This document shows, piece by piece, positions 16,697 through 23,853 of a DNA stretch of 53,912 nucleotides. The notes beneath the pieces were generated by a model. That model was not told the DNA's origin, did not search any database, and was given only the letters and a program-made list of their open reading frames with translations. The DNA lies in the NCBI GenBank assembly GCA_022510945.1, contig JAFLSK010000007.1, positions 4,851 through 58,762 of the forward strand, read 5' to 3'. Within the stretch, counting starts at the first letter, position 1; the number at the start of each line of letters is the position of its first letter. Both the position numbers and the translations under genes were made by a program. Source of the stretch: Ruminococcus sp. (GTDB lineage: Bacteria; Bacillota; Clostridia; Oscillospirales; Acutalibacteraceae).

Positions 16697-18949
16697 TTAG
16701 TCCTGCACCACGGTTGCGCCGCCGAACTTGACGGAGATTACCGTGCCCTCGGGAACCAACTCGCCCGACATAATGCTCTGCGTCTGCGAAATAGCAGAGG
16801 AGCTCGAGGTCACGCCCGATATGCTTACGTTAAGTCCGTAGTACGACGCGACTGAGTTCACGGTGGATACCGAGTAGCCGACGAGGTTCGGAACCATCAC
16901 TTTGTTCGACGCGCTATCCTCGTCAGTATAGAGCACAACGTTGCCGCCTGTCGGGATTTTTGCCGCGGCGGTAGGAATCTGCGAAATGACCTTTTTACCC
17001 TCGCCCTTTACGGTAACGGTGAAGCCGTCCTTTTTCGCCTGTGCGGCCGCCTTCTCGGCGGAAAGACCAATGTAAGAGCCTGCGACGGTGTCGATGTACT
17101 GCTTTTCACTCTCGGAGTACTCAGCCTGAATTTCGAGGTACGGTAGCACCTCGCTCATAATATTTACAAATACAGGAGCCGAAACAAGGCTTCCGTAGTA
17201 GTTAGCACCCTTAGGCGTATCGAAGAACACGAGGCACGCAACCTGTGGGTCGTCGGCGGGAGCAATACCGCAGAAGGAGGCGATATAGTCCTCCGAGCCG
17301 CCCGTAGAATGGCCGATTTTCTCGGAAGTACCTGTCTTTCCGCCTACGCGGTATCCTGCGATATAGCCGTTGTTCACTCCGCCCTTGATTGTGTTTCTCT
17401 CGAGGTAATCGCACATTTTCGCGGAAACCTCTTTGGAGATAACCTGACGTTTTACGACGGTCTCGGTGTTCTTGACAACGTTGCCGTCGGCGTCGACAAT
17501 TTTCTGAACGACATAGGGCTGGACAACCTTTCCGCCGTTTGCAACAGCGGAAGCCGCCGTTATCATCTGAATCGGCGTGATGGAAAAGCCCTGACCGAAC
17601 GAGGAAACCGCGAGGTCGACCTCACCCATCTCGTGGTCAAACCATATATCCTCTGATTCACCGGGGAGGTCGATACCCGTCGGCTCCGAGAAGCCGAAAG
17701 CGTTATAATAATTCTGGAACTTCTTTGTTCCGATGAGATTGCCTATCTGAATAAACGCGGGGTTGCAGGAGTTCGCAATCGCGTTGAAGAAATCCTGCGA
17801 ACCGTGACCGTTACGATTGTGGCAGTGGATTTGCTCGGTGTAGAGTTTTACAACGCCCGAGCAATAGAACGAGGAATTGTCGCTTACCTTGCCCTCGTTG
17901 AGTGCCATTGAAGCGGTGCACATTTTGAATACCGAGCCGGGATAATAGGTGTCGGCGATAGCCTTGTTACGCCACATCGCGCCGAGCGCGGCGCTTTCGG
18001 CGGTGGCTCTGTCCTTCTTCGGTAGCTGGCGGATAGCCGCGAGGTCGGCCTCAGGCAAATCATACGGATTGTTCAGGTCGTAGCCGTCGGCTACAGCCAT
18101 AGCGAGTATCGCGCCCGTTTTTACGTTCATAATAATACACACGCCGCGGTTTAGGACGTTGTTGTTGATGAGTCCCTGCTTCATATACTTCTCGGCGATT
18201 GACTGAATTGTTTCGTCGATAGTAAGGGTCAGGCTGTCGCCGTCCTTTGCGCCGACATTCTGCTCGTACTGGAACGGCATATCGGTCTGATTGGCGTTGC
18301 GCGCCTTTATTATTCGTCCGGGAGTTCCGGTGAGATATTCGTTGTACTGATACTCTACGCCCTCGAGCCCCTGATCGTCTGAGCCCGTAAAGCCGATTAC
18401 GGCGGAGGCGAGGTCGTTGTAGGGATAGTAACGACGGAAGTCGTCGAAAAGCGCAATTACGTTTACTATCTTCCTGTACTTGTCGCTGTCCTTTAGCTGC
18501 TGCTGGAACTTTAGAATCTTCTCGCGCTCGTCCGACTCAATCCTGCGCTTGATAACAATATAGAAAGAATTCTGTTTTGACTTTTTATATAAATCCTTAT
18601 AGTCGAGGTCGAGAATTTTCGAAAGTTTCCTCGAGACGTATTTTCTCTGAGCATTATTTTCGAAGTAATGCGGCGCAAAAACCACACGCCACACCGACGC
18701 GCTCTGTGCAAGAATCTTGCCGTTTGCGTCGTATATTGTGCCTCGCTTTGCGTTGACGGTGGTATCGTAGAGCATCTGGTCAACCGACTGCTCCTGAAGC
18801 TCGGCGCCCATCACAAGCGTGAGGTGACCGAGGCGCACCGTAACAGCGCCGAAGCCTATGACGAGGATGAGTATGATAAGTATAGTCGAGCGAAAACGCA
18901 AAAGCTGCATAGCGCCGCGCTGACTACGCTTTTTAGGTGGTTGTGCCAT
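16697..18949 (-). CDS. Class B penicillin-binding protein with PASTA domains (SpoVD/PBP2-like)
   Basis: Septal transpeptidase that cross-links peptidoglycan with the FtsW-type polymerase. The 750-residue protein has a membrane helix near 20-40, a dimerisation domain, and a transpeptidase with Ser339-x-x-Lys342 (SVFK), Ser394-x-Asn396 (SCN) and KTG at 540. The C-terminal 140 residues carry two PASTA repeats (AGSYIGLSAEKAAAQAKKDG and VPNLVGYSVSTVNS). The slot after ftsL fits ftsI/pbpB or spoVD; in Bacillus both stand here. I cannot say whether it acts in division, sporulation or both, so no symbol is given. Confidence 0.92.
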   Translation of the reverse strand: MAQPPKKRSQRGAMQLLRFRSTILIILILVIGFGAVTVRLGHLTLVMGAELQEQSVDQMLYDTTVNAKRGTIYDANGKILAQSASVWRVVFAPHYFENNAQRKYVSRKLSKILDLDYKDLYKKSKQNSFYIVIKRRIESDEREKILKFQQQLKDSDKYRKIVNVIALFDDFRRYYPYNDLASAVIGFTGSDDQGLEGVEYQYNEYLTGTPGRIIKARNANQTDMPFQYEQNVGAKDGDSLTLTIDETIQSIAEKYMKQGLINNNVLNRGVCIIMNVKTGAILAMAVADGYDLNNPYDLPEADLAAIRQLPKKDRATAESAALGAMWRNKAIADTYYPGSVFKMCTASMALNEGKVSDNSSFYCSGVVKLYTEQIHCHNRNGHGSQDFFNAIANSCNPAFIQIGNLIGTKKFQNYYNAFGFSEPTGIDLPGESEDIWFDHEMGEVDLAVSSFGQGFSITPIQMITAASAVANGGKVVQPYVVQKIVDADGNVVKNTETVVKRQVISKEVSAKMCDYLERNTIKGGVNNGYIAGYRVGGKTGTSEKIGHSTGGSEDYIASFCGIAPADDPQVACLVFFDTPKGANYYGSLVSAPVFVNIMSEVLPYLEIQAEYSESEKQYIDTVAGSYIGLSAEKAAAQAKKDGFTVTVKGEGKKVISQIPTAAAKIPTGGNVVLYTDEDSASNKVMVPNLVGYSVSTVNSVASYYGLNVSISGVTSSSSAISQTQSIMSGELVPEGTVISVKFGGATVVQD

Positions 18950-19063
18950 ACTCTCGCTCCCTTCAATGTAAATTCATAAAATTACCTAAAATCACGAATA
19001 AGAGTTAAGATTACACATCTCAACTCTTATAACATAGTAAATGATATTAAATTAGATGCAGTG

Positions 19064-19573
19064 TTATGACCAAAGTCCTGTTAACGCGTTTATAATTTTT
19101 TGGAAAAAGTTTTGATTCGCATCTTTGGAGATTTCGGCCTTATCGCCCTCGGACAGGGAGACGTACTCCTTCTGTGCGTTTTCCGCCTTACTCATTCCAA
19201 GCCTGCTGTTAGCGTACTCCTCTATCTGATTTGTAGAGAGCTTGGACTGGATAGCCATCTGCGACTGTGTGTATGTACTCCTTGCGTTGCCGAGTTCTTC
19301 TTTCGTGTTGATAATCTTCTGGTTGAGCTCGGTAAGCTGGACTTGTCCGATAATAATAACGCTGACAATCACCACAACTATCGCAGCCGAAACTGCGCCG
19401 ACGAAAAGGCGGAAAGGGTTGTGCTTTCTTCTGCGGATTTTTATCAGAGCGTCCTGCGGCAGAGAGACGACTTTGGTTCTGTTTTGTTTTTTTCTTTCTT
19501 GGGGCAGCTCTCTCGCGGTATTGTCCCGGAAGAGATCAAGGTTGTAAGCTGCGCCGTTATTTTCATATGCCAT
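19064..19573 (-). CDS. ftsL: FtsL/DivIC-like septum protein
   Basis: Small bitopic divisome protein. The 169 residues comprise a charged cytoplasmic N-terminus (IRRRKHNP), one membrane helix (about 55-77, AAIVVVIVSVIIIGQVQL), then a predicted coiled coil with heptad spacing (LNQKIINTKEELGNARSTYTQ) and NSRLGMSKAE, the motif typical of FtsL/DivIC families. Sequence is poorly conserved in this family, so the call leans on topology and on its position between rsmH and the transpeptidase gene. The upstream 260-bp gap (19574-19833) is AT-rich and shows no gene; I could not define a promoter in it. Confidence 0.8.
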   Translation of the reverse strand: MAYENNGAAYNLDLFRDNTARELPQERKKQNRTKVVSLPQDALIKIRRRKHNPFRLFVGAVSAAIVVVIVSVIIIGQVQLTELNQKIINTKEELGNARSTYTQSQMAIQSKLSTNQIEEYANSRLGMSKAENAQKEYVSLSEGDKAEISKDANQNFFQKIINALTGLWS

Positions 19574-19833
19574 TTATGTTACCTCTAAGGTTATTATCAA
19601 TCAACGATTTCCTATTTTACACTAAAATTCTGCGTATATATTTCTTTATAAACAAAATGTTACAATTTTTTAATTTTTCTTTATTTCTGTTACAGAAAAT
19701 TCTAATTTTCTCCACAGGAATTATACAGAATATTGTGTTAAAAATTCGGTTTTCACACAATCTATTGTGGTTTTTCAACTATTTACAAACCTGTTATATT
19801 TTACCCTATATTGTAACAAATGTCTATAGCAAA

Positions 19834-20769
19834 TTACGATTTTTCAATATTTTTTTCGCAAATTCTTAGTTTTGCACTTCTTGAACGGGGATTTGCGTCT
19901 AATTCTTGTGAATTTGCTACAATAGGCTTGCGGTTTATTGACCGAGCCTGCGGTTTTTTGCCGCATACGCACACCGGAAAGTCGGGCGGACAGGTGCATC
20001 CCTCGCACCATTTCGCAATCGCTTGCTTTACGATTCTGTCCTCTAAGGAGTGGAAGGTAATCACCGCGAGTCTTCCGCCGTCGCACAACAGGTCGAACGC
20101 GTCCTCGAGTCCCGCTCTGAGAGCGTCTAACTCGTGGTTTACCTCGATTCGAAGCGCCTGAAATGTCTTGCGCGCGGGATGTCCGTTGCGCCTTACGCGC
20201 TCGGGAACGGAGTTTCTGATGATTTCGGCAAGCTCGAATGTTGTTTTAATCGGAGCTTCCTCTCGCTTTTTGACTATTGCCTTTGAAATCGAGTCGGCAA
20301 ACTTCTCCTCGCCGTAGGTGAATATGATTTTTGAAAGTTCCTTTTGCGGGAGCGTGTTCACTAAATCTGCGGCACTCGTGCCCGACTGCGACATACGCAT
20401 ATCGAGCGGTGCGTCCTCGTGGAACGAAAAGCCGCGCTCGGCGGTGTCGAGCTGGTGAGACGAAACGCCGATGTCGAGCAGGATACCGTTTACCTGACAG
20501 ATTCCTCTCTGTTTTAAAAGCGATTTCATCTCGGAAAAATTGCCTTTTATAATAATTGAATTCGGTTCGTCTTTAAACCTCTGCTTAACTGTGCAGATTG
20601 CGTCGGGGTCCTGGTCGATTGAAATCAGCTTTCCGCCCTTAAGCCTCTCAAGGATTGCGGCAGAGTGACCTCCTCCACCCGCGGTACCGTCAACGTAGAT
20701 ACCGTTGGGGTTTATATTCAGCCCTTCAATCGTCTCGTTAAGCAGTACGGGAATATGCGAAAATTCCAT
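19834..20769 (-). CDS. rsmH: 16S rRNA (cytosine(1402)-N(4))-methyltransferase
   Basis: Methylates C1402 of 16S rRNA in the decoding centre. At 311 residues it is full length: HIPVLLNETIEGLNI at the start, the SAM loop DGTAGGGGHSAAIL (about residues 28-41), DIGVSSHQLDTAERGFSF, and the C-terminal VITFHSLEDRIVKQA. AGAGGT precedes the ATG. It follows mraZ by nine bases, the canonical start of a dcw cluster. Confidence 0.97.
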   Translation of the reverse strand: MEFSHIPVLLNETIEGLNINPNGIYVDGTAGGGGHSAAILERLKGGKLISIDQDPDAICTVKQRFKDEPNSIIIKGNFSEMKSLLKQRGICQVNGILLDIGVSSHQLDTAERGFSFHEDAPLDMRMSQSGTSAADLVNTLPQKELSKIIFTYGEEKFADSISKAIVKKREEAPIKTTFELAEIIRNSVPERVRRNGHPARKTFQALRIEVNHELDALRAGLEDAFDLLCDGGRLAVITFHSLEDRIVKQAIAKWCEGCTCPPDFPVCVCGKKPQARSINRKPIVANSQELDANPRSRSAKLRICEKNIEKS

Positions 20770-20778
20770 ATCTACCTC

Positions 20779-21198
20779 TTACATACTCAACATATTGAGA
20801 GCTTCCGTAAGATTCGGCTGATTCCTGAGCTTGAACTGAGCAAGCTTGTCCTCGTCCCAAATCTCGAGCCTGTTATCCATACCGACCACGGAGACATTCT
20901 TATCAAGGCCGGCTTCGTCGCGTAAAGTCTGAGGAATAGGGATACGACCCTGCGAGTTGGGCGAAACCTCGACGGCTGTGGATACAACGGCGTATTGCAG
21001 AGCGAGCGCAAGCTGTGCGGGCAGAGCCTTGATGTTCTCGCGGAGCTTTTCGAACTCCTCGACAGAGAGCACCTGAACGCAGTCGTAAAAGCCCTTTGCG
21101 ACGTAAAACGTCTCGCCAAGCTGCGCGCGGAATTTGGCGGGCAAGACAATACGACCCTTCGCGTCGATAGTATGAGACGAAGTACCTGTAAAGAACAA
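20779..21198 (-). CDS. mraZ: Transcriptional regulator MraZ
   Basis: DNA-binding ring-forming regulator of the dcw operon, with two SpoVT/AbrB-like repeats (residues 5-50 and about 78-120), each with a DAKGRIVLPAKF or NSQGRIPIPQTL core. The chosen start is the TTG at 21198: it lies eight bases after GGAGG and gives MFFTGTSSHTID, which fits the family beginning. The GTG at 21207 would overlap the ribosome binding site. It is first in the operon, just downstream of a strong promoter and of tandem GTG-boxes it probably binds. Confidence 0.95.
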   Translation of the reverse strand: MFFTGTSSHTIDAKGRIVLPAKFRAQLGETFYVAKGFYDCVQVLSVEEFEKLRENIKALPAQLALALQYAVVSTAVEVSPNSQGRIPIPQTLRDEAGLDKNVSVVGMDNRLEIWDEDKLAQFKLRNQPNLTEALNMLSM

Positions 21199-21253
21199 TC
21201 TTGCCACCTCCCTGAAATAATACGTCTATTTTGCCATAAAAGCAATAACTATA

Positions 21254-21279
21254 GCCACTTTGTGACACTAAATGCCACC
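21254..21279 (-). promoter_or_regulatory. Tandem MraZ-type operator boxes
   Basis: Read leftward the leader has GGTGGC, AGTGTC and AGTGGC at exact 10-bp spacing (starts 21279, 21269, 21259), directly after the promoter -10. MraZ proteins bind tandem GTG-containing boxes about one helical turn apart upstream of mraZ, so this is the likely autoregulatory operator. A weaker fourth box (GGTTAC) lies at 21283-21288. Confidence 0.65.
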
Positions 21280-21288
21280 GTTGTAACC

Positions 21289-21317
21289 ATTATAACCCAT
21301 ACGTCTCTAAATTGCAA
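21289..21317 (-). promoter_or_regulatory. Sigma-A promoter of the dcw operon
   Basis: Leftward TTGCAA, 17 bp, TATAAT. About 90 bp upstream of mraZ, with the GTG-boxes immediately downstream, so repressor binding would block initiation. Confidence 0.8.
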
Positions 21318-21430
21318 GAAAAAAGTAACAGCGATTTAACCAAACATCACGACCTGTTTTGCAGTATTTTATACAAAAAATAACATTGTTCGACGTATTT
21401 TGGAAATATATGGATTTTTCACAGAAAAAA

Positions 21431-21448
21431 GCTCGGATTTCTCCGAGC
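21431..21448 (-). terminator. Terminator after the padR-like gene
   Basis: GCTCGGA/TCCGAGC stem with TTTC loop (plus strand), followed leftward by six T. It insulates the island from the dcw promoter. Confidence 0.85.
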
Positions 21449-21485
21449 ATTCATCTTTAGTCCTATATAGTTATACTTTGGGATT

Positions 21486-21833
21486 CTATTTGTCATTCAA
21501 CTTCGTTGACTCGCCTAAGATATCTTCCGAGGCGCTGATATAAGCGCGGTAATCCCTTAAAAATTGTTCAAAATATATCCTACCGGCGGGCGTAAGATTA
21601 TAATAAACTCTTTTTTTACCTTCGGTTATACGGGCGTCTTGTTCTTCAACAGCTTTTTTATCTCGAAGAAAGTAAAGTGCAGTATAAACAGCATTATGTT
21701 CTATCTTATGTTCGTCATCACGATAGCTGTTTATAAACTCCACTACCTCGGAACAGTAACAAGGTTTTTGTGATAAACAAGCCAAAACCATCAACTCATC
21801 AATATTTTTGAACCAGCTTCCTTTGTTTGACAC
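21486..21833 (-). CDS. PadR-like winged-helix transcriptional regulator
   Basis: A 115-residue protein resembling the PadR N-terminal winged helix: ELMVLACLSQKPCYCSEVVEFI (helices 1-2), HNAVYTALYFLRDKKAVEEQ (recognition helix and turn), then the wing GKKRVYYNLTPAGRIYFEQFL. GTG start with AGGAGG eight bases upstream. Unlike most PadR genes it has no transporter beside it; its nearest neighbours are the two small RNAs upstream and the divergent Fic module. No promoter of its own is visible between its start and the RNA terminator 40 bp upstream. Confidence 0.75.
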   Translation of the reverse strand: MSNKGSWFKNIDELMVLACLSQKPCYCSEVVEFINSYRDDEHKIEHNAVYTALYFLRDKKAVEEQDARITEGKKRVYYNLTPAGRIYFEQFLRDYRAYISASEDILGESTKLNDK

Positions 21834-21872
21834 AACCTACACCTCCTGATTTTGTTCAAATATTACTGCAAT

Positions 21873-22024
21873 AAAAAAGCGTAGCCGAAGCTACGCCAAA
21901 AATACATAGCTCTTTGTCGCGAAACAAAAATCTAACAGCAACTTTAAGCATGTCAAAACAGAGCCTGTATTTTTATCAAAAAAAACACTTGCCGAAAGTT
22001 GCTAATTTTCAATTTTTGTTTCGC
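21873..22024 (-). ncRNA. Structured small RNA 2 (family not recognised)
   Basis: About 152 nt, from a predicted +1 at 22024 to a T run at 21873. Outer stem: GCGAAACAAAAAT (22012-22024) pairs perfectly with 21919-21931 over 13 bp. Inner stem: AGCAACTTT (21995-22003) pairs with 21937-21945 over 9 bp. The apical loop holds a U-rich run, then an A-rich strand ending GGCTCT. The 3' tail AGAGC...TGTATTTTT is complementary to that A-rich strand, giving a possible pseudoknot. A GCGTAGC-TTCG-GCTACGC terminator closes it. The same architecture occurs in RNA 1, with different stem sequences. No good coding frame. Confidence 0.75.
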
Positions 22025-22030
22025 ACTATT

Positions 22031-22059
22031 ATTTTATCAAATTGGACTTGATATTGCAA
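22031..22059 (-). promoter_or_regulatory. Sigma-A promoter of small RNA 2
   Basis: Leftward TTGCAA, 17 bp, TAAAAT; seven bases further lies the G that opens the outer stem of RNA 2. Confidence 0.75.
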
Positions 22060-22073
22060 GAGTTTTTATATAT

Positions 22074-22233
22074 AAAAAAGCGTAGCCACAAGAGCTACGC
22101 TAAAAACCACACAGCTCTAATTGTGCTAACAATTTCCATTTCAACATTTAAGCCAAAGTGCAGGAAAAGAGCGTGTGTTTTTTACAAAAAAACACACTTG
22201 TAGCTTAAATATTGAATTTTAGAAACTGTTAGC
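22074..22233 (-). ncRNA. Structured small RNA 1 (family not recognised)
   Basis: About 160 nt. Outer stem: 22222-22233 with 22126-22137 over 12 bp (one G-U). Inner stem: 22203-22216 with 22140-22153 over 14 bp (one G-U). Loop: GTGTGTTTTTT (22187-22197) can pair locally with AAAAAACACAC (22173-22183), followed by GCTCT. The 3' tail AGAGC-T-GTGTG-G-TTTTT (22102-22118) is complementary to the same A-rich strand plus GCTCT. A terminator stem AGCGTAGC/GCTACGCT (22079-22101) with six T ends it. Paralogue of RNA 2, lying just upstream. Confidence 0.75.
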
Positions 22234-22239
22234 AAGCTA

Positions 22240-22268
22240 ATAATACCATAATATCAAACTTATTTCAA
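22240..22268 (-). promoter_or_regulatory. Sigma-A promoter of small RNA 1
   Basis: Leftward TTGAAA, 17 bp, TATTAT; predicted +1 at 22233 is the first base of the outer stem. Confidence 0.75.
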
Positions 22269-22285
22269 GAGAAAACTCTTTTGAC

Positions 22286-22307
22286 TTTTGTCATTATTAT
22301 GACCAAA
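22286..22307. promoter_or_regulatory. Inverted repeat between the divergent RNA 1 and antitoxin promoters
   Basis: GTCAT-TATT-ATGAC with further TTT/AAA matches. It sits midway between the two -35 boxes and could be an operator for either side. Confidence 0.4.
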
Positions 22308-22314
22308 CAAAATC

Positions 22315-22343
22315 TTGACTAAGCCGAGCGTATTGGGTACAAT
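22315..22343 (+). promoter_or_regulatory. Sigma-A promoter of the antitoxin-Fic pair
   Basis: TTGACT, 17 bp, TACAAT, ending 25 bp upstream of the antitoxin start. Confidence 0.8.
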
Positions 22344-22368
22344 AGGATTTAGAAGCGGAGGACTTTCT

Positions 22369-22548
22369 ATGCAAGATAAAGATATTGATAAACGCAAGAG
22401 AGCTGTAAAAATTGCAAAAGCAATCAATAGCATTGAGGGCGTACCTGTATCTGAAAAAGCAGAAATTATTTTTGCCCAATGGGCAGAAGGAATACTGACA
22501 GACGAGCAAATGTGCTCTCAAATGCTCGCCATGTATACAAGGGCTTAA
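22369..22548 (+). CDS. VbhA-like antitoxin of the Fic module
   Basis: A 59-residue helical protein resembling VbhA-type class I Fic antitoxins: an N-terminal basic helix, AINSIEGVPVSEKAEII, then the antiparallel pair ending DEQMCSQMLAMY. In the family an [S/T]xxxE[G/N] motif plugs the Fic ATP site; here Glu23-Gly24 are kept but the position four before Glu is Ile19, not Ser/Thr. GGAGG lies seven bases before the ATG (22369). Its stop is one base before the fic start, so translation is coupled and the antitoxin is made first. Confidence 0.8.
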   Translation: MQDKDIDKRKRAVKIAKAINSIEGVPVSEKAEIIFAQWAEGILTDEQMCSQMLAMYTRA

Positions 22549-22549
22549 A

Positions 22550-23272
22550 ATGAAATACGATATTTACCTTCAAGAAAACAGTAAAGCTTTAAAAAACAAA
22601 CTCGGTATTACAGACGATAAAGAGCTTGACATAGCTGAATCAGCGATGGCAAGAACCCGCATGTCTATACTTTACAACAGTGGTTTTTCGGATTTTTCTG
22701 CTCAAGGCTTTTGCGAAATTCACAAAAGAATATTCGGTGATATTTATGAATGGGCGGGTCAATATCGCTCTATCAACATTCAGAAACGCGAGCCTTTGCT
22801 TGCAGGCAAAAGTGTTTGGTATTCAAATTGGGATACTATAGACGACGATTTAAAGTCGGCTTGGGAAAAGATAGACGCGGTAGACTTCGGAAGCCTTACC
22901 CACGATAATTTTGCTAAAGCGGTAGCGCACACTTTTCCTGCTATCTGGCAGGTACATCCTTTCCGCGAGGGCAACACACGCACAACCGTTATGTTGATTG
23001 CATTATTCGTTGAACATTACGGTTACTACTTTGACTACAATCTTATGGCTGCGAGTGCTGGCTATGTACGCAATGCGTTTGTGCTATGTTGCTTTGGAGA
23101 ACATTCCGAATTCGAACACCTTGAAAAAATTTTGCTCGACGCAATCAGCGAAACGCCGATTGGGAATCCGGACAGTGTTCCCGATTCCGAAACCAAATCA
23201 TCTAAATACAAAAAATACTACACGAAGGATTACAAGCCCACTCCCCACGAATATCTGTCTGATAAAAACTAA
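22550..23272 (+). CDS. Fic-domain protein, toxin of a VbhA/Fic-type module
   Basis: Fic enzymes transfer AMP (or, in Doc, phosphate) to protein hydroxyls. The 240-residue protein has FGDIYEWAGQYRSINI (about 62-77), typical of Fic/Doc folds, and the active-site loop HPFREGNTRTTV at 136-147. His136, Phe138, Glu140, Gly141, Asn142 and Arg144 match HxFx[D/E]GN[G/K]RxxR, but position 8 is Thr and the final Arg is Val147. The C-terminal 35 residues are hydrophilic and Lys-rich. Base composition is AT-richer than its neighbours, suggesting transfer. Target unknown. Confidence 0.88.
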   Translation: MKYDIYLQENSKALKNKLGITDDKELDIAESAMARTRMSILYNSGFSDFSAQGFCEIHKRIFGDIYEWAGQYRSINIQKREPLLAGKSVWYSNWDTIDDDLKSAWEKIDAVDFGSLTHDNFAKAVAHTFPAIWQVHPFREGNTRTTVMLIALFVEHYGYYFDYNLMAASAGYVRNAFVLCCFGEHSEFEHLEKILLDAISETPIGNPDSVPDSETKSSKYKKYYTKDYKPTPHEYLSDKN

Positions 23273-23284
23273 TAACATTAAAAA

Positions 23285-23311
23285 GGCTGTTGCAAAAGAC
23301 TTGCAACAGCC
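23285..23311. terminator. Terminator between fic and the convergent coiled-coil gene
   Basis: Perfect 11-bp stem GGCTGTTGCAA/TTGCAACAGCC with AAGAC loop; the leftward side is followed by five T, the rightward side by a weak T-rich stretch. Confidence 0.75.
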
Positions 23312-23335
23312 TGTATTTATGTACAGCTAAAACAA

Positions 23336-23360
23336 AAAACTCCCCTTTCGGGGAGCTTTT
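23336..23360 (-). terminator. Terminator of the coaD-region operon
   Basis: CTCCCC-TTTC-GGGGAG stem flanked by A and T runs, immediately after the stop of the coiled-coil gene. Confidence 0.85.
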
Positions 23361-23368
23361 ATGCAAAA

Positions 23369-23830
23369 TTATTTCATTGCTTTTTTGAATTCCTGTCTTG
23401 TGTGCTTAATCTCCTTGGAGTAGTCAGCAAGAGTATTGTCTACACGCTCCATAAGGTTTGCAACGTAGGAATTAGCCGCCTTGTGCATATCGTCGGACTT
23501 CTTCTTTGCAGCCGCGATAATCTCCTGAGCCTGAGCCTGAGCAGCTTTTACGATTTCGTTCTCGCTGAGCATAACCTTGCGTCTTGCTTCAGCCTGACGG
23601 ATAACCTCCTCTTCCTTGCGTTTAGCCTCGGCGAGGATTTCGTCACGGTCAGCCACGATACCCTTAGCCTGACGAACCTCCTTGGGGAGGTTGTCCTCGA
23701 TTTCGTCAAGAATCTCGAAGATTCTCTCACCGGAAACGAGCACCTTTCTGTCCTTGCTGAGAGGAACGCCCTTAGCGTTGTTGACCATATCCTGTAATTC
23801 TAAAATTAAATCTTCAATTCTTTGTTCCAT
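23369..23830 (-). CDS. Coiled-coil protein, DivIVA/ATP-synthase-b-like
   Basis: A 153-residue, almost wholly helical, highly charged protein. Residues 10-60 carry a short globular-looking part (KGVPLSKDRKVLVSGERIFEILDEIEDNLP), followed by a long coiled coil rich in Glu, Lys and Ala (EILAEAKRKEEEVIRQAEARRKVML, AQAQAQEIIAAAKKKSDDM). Databases often label such proteins ATPase or subunit B because of the coiled coil; no catalytic motif is seen. It commonly follows coaD in Clostridia. The ATG at 23830 with GGAG upstream is preferred over the GTG at 23839. Function unknown. Confidence 0.7.
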   Translation of the reverse strand: MEQRIEDLILELQDMVNNAKGVPLSKDRKVLVSGERIFEILDEIEDNLPKEVRQAKGIVADRDEILAEAKRKEEEVIRQAEARRKVMLSENEIVKAAQAQAQEIIAAAKKKSDDMHKAANSYVANLMERVDNTLADYSKEIKHTRQEFKKAMK

Positions 23831-23853
23831 TTTTCCCACTCCATTATCTGATG

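Noticed and set aside
19567..19869. 100-codon rightward frame in the ftsL-rsmH gap
   Set aside because: Phe/Ile/Leu-rich translation of AT-rich DNA, no binding site, and it overlaps both flanking genes' ends on the other strand.
21873..22233. Retron-type msr-msd or 6S RNA explanation for the tandem RNAs
   Set aside because: No reverse transcriptase gene is nearby, and the loop, tail and separate terminator do not fit the single rod with central bubble of 6S RNA.
21841..22240. CRISPR array
   Set aside because: The two repeated units share only short words; there are no regularly spaced identical repeats and no cas genes.
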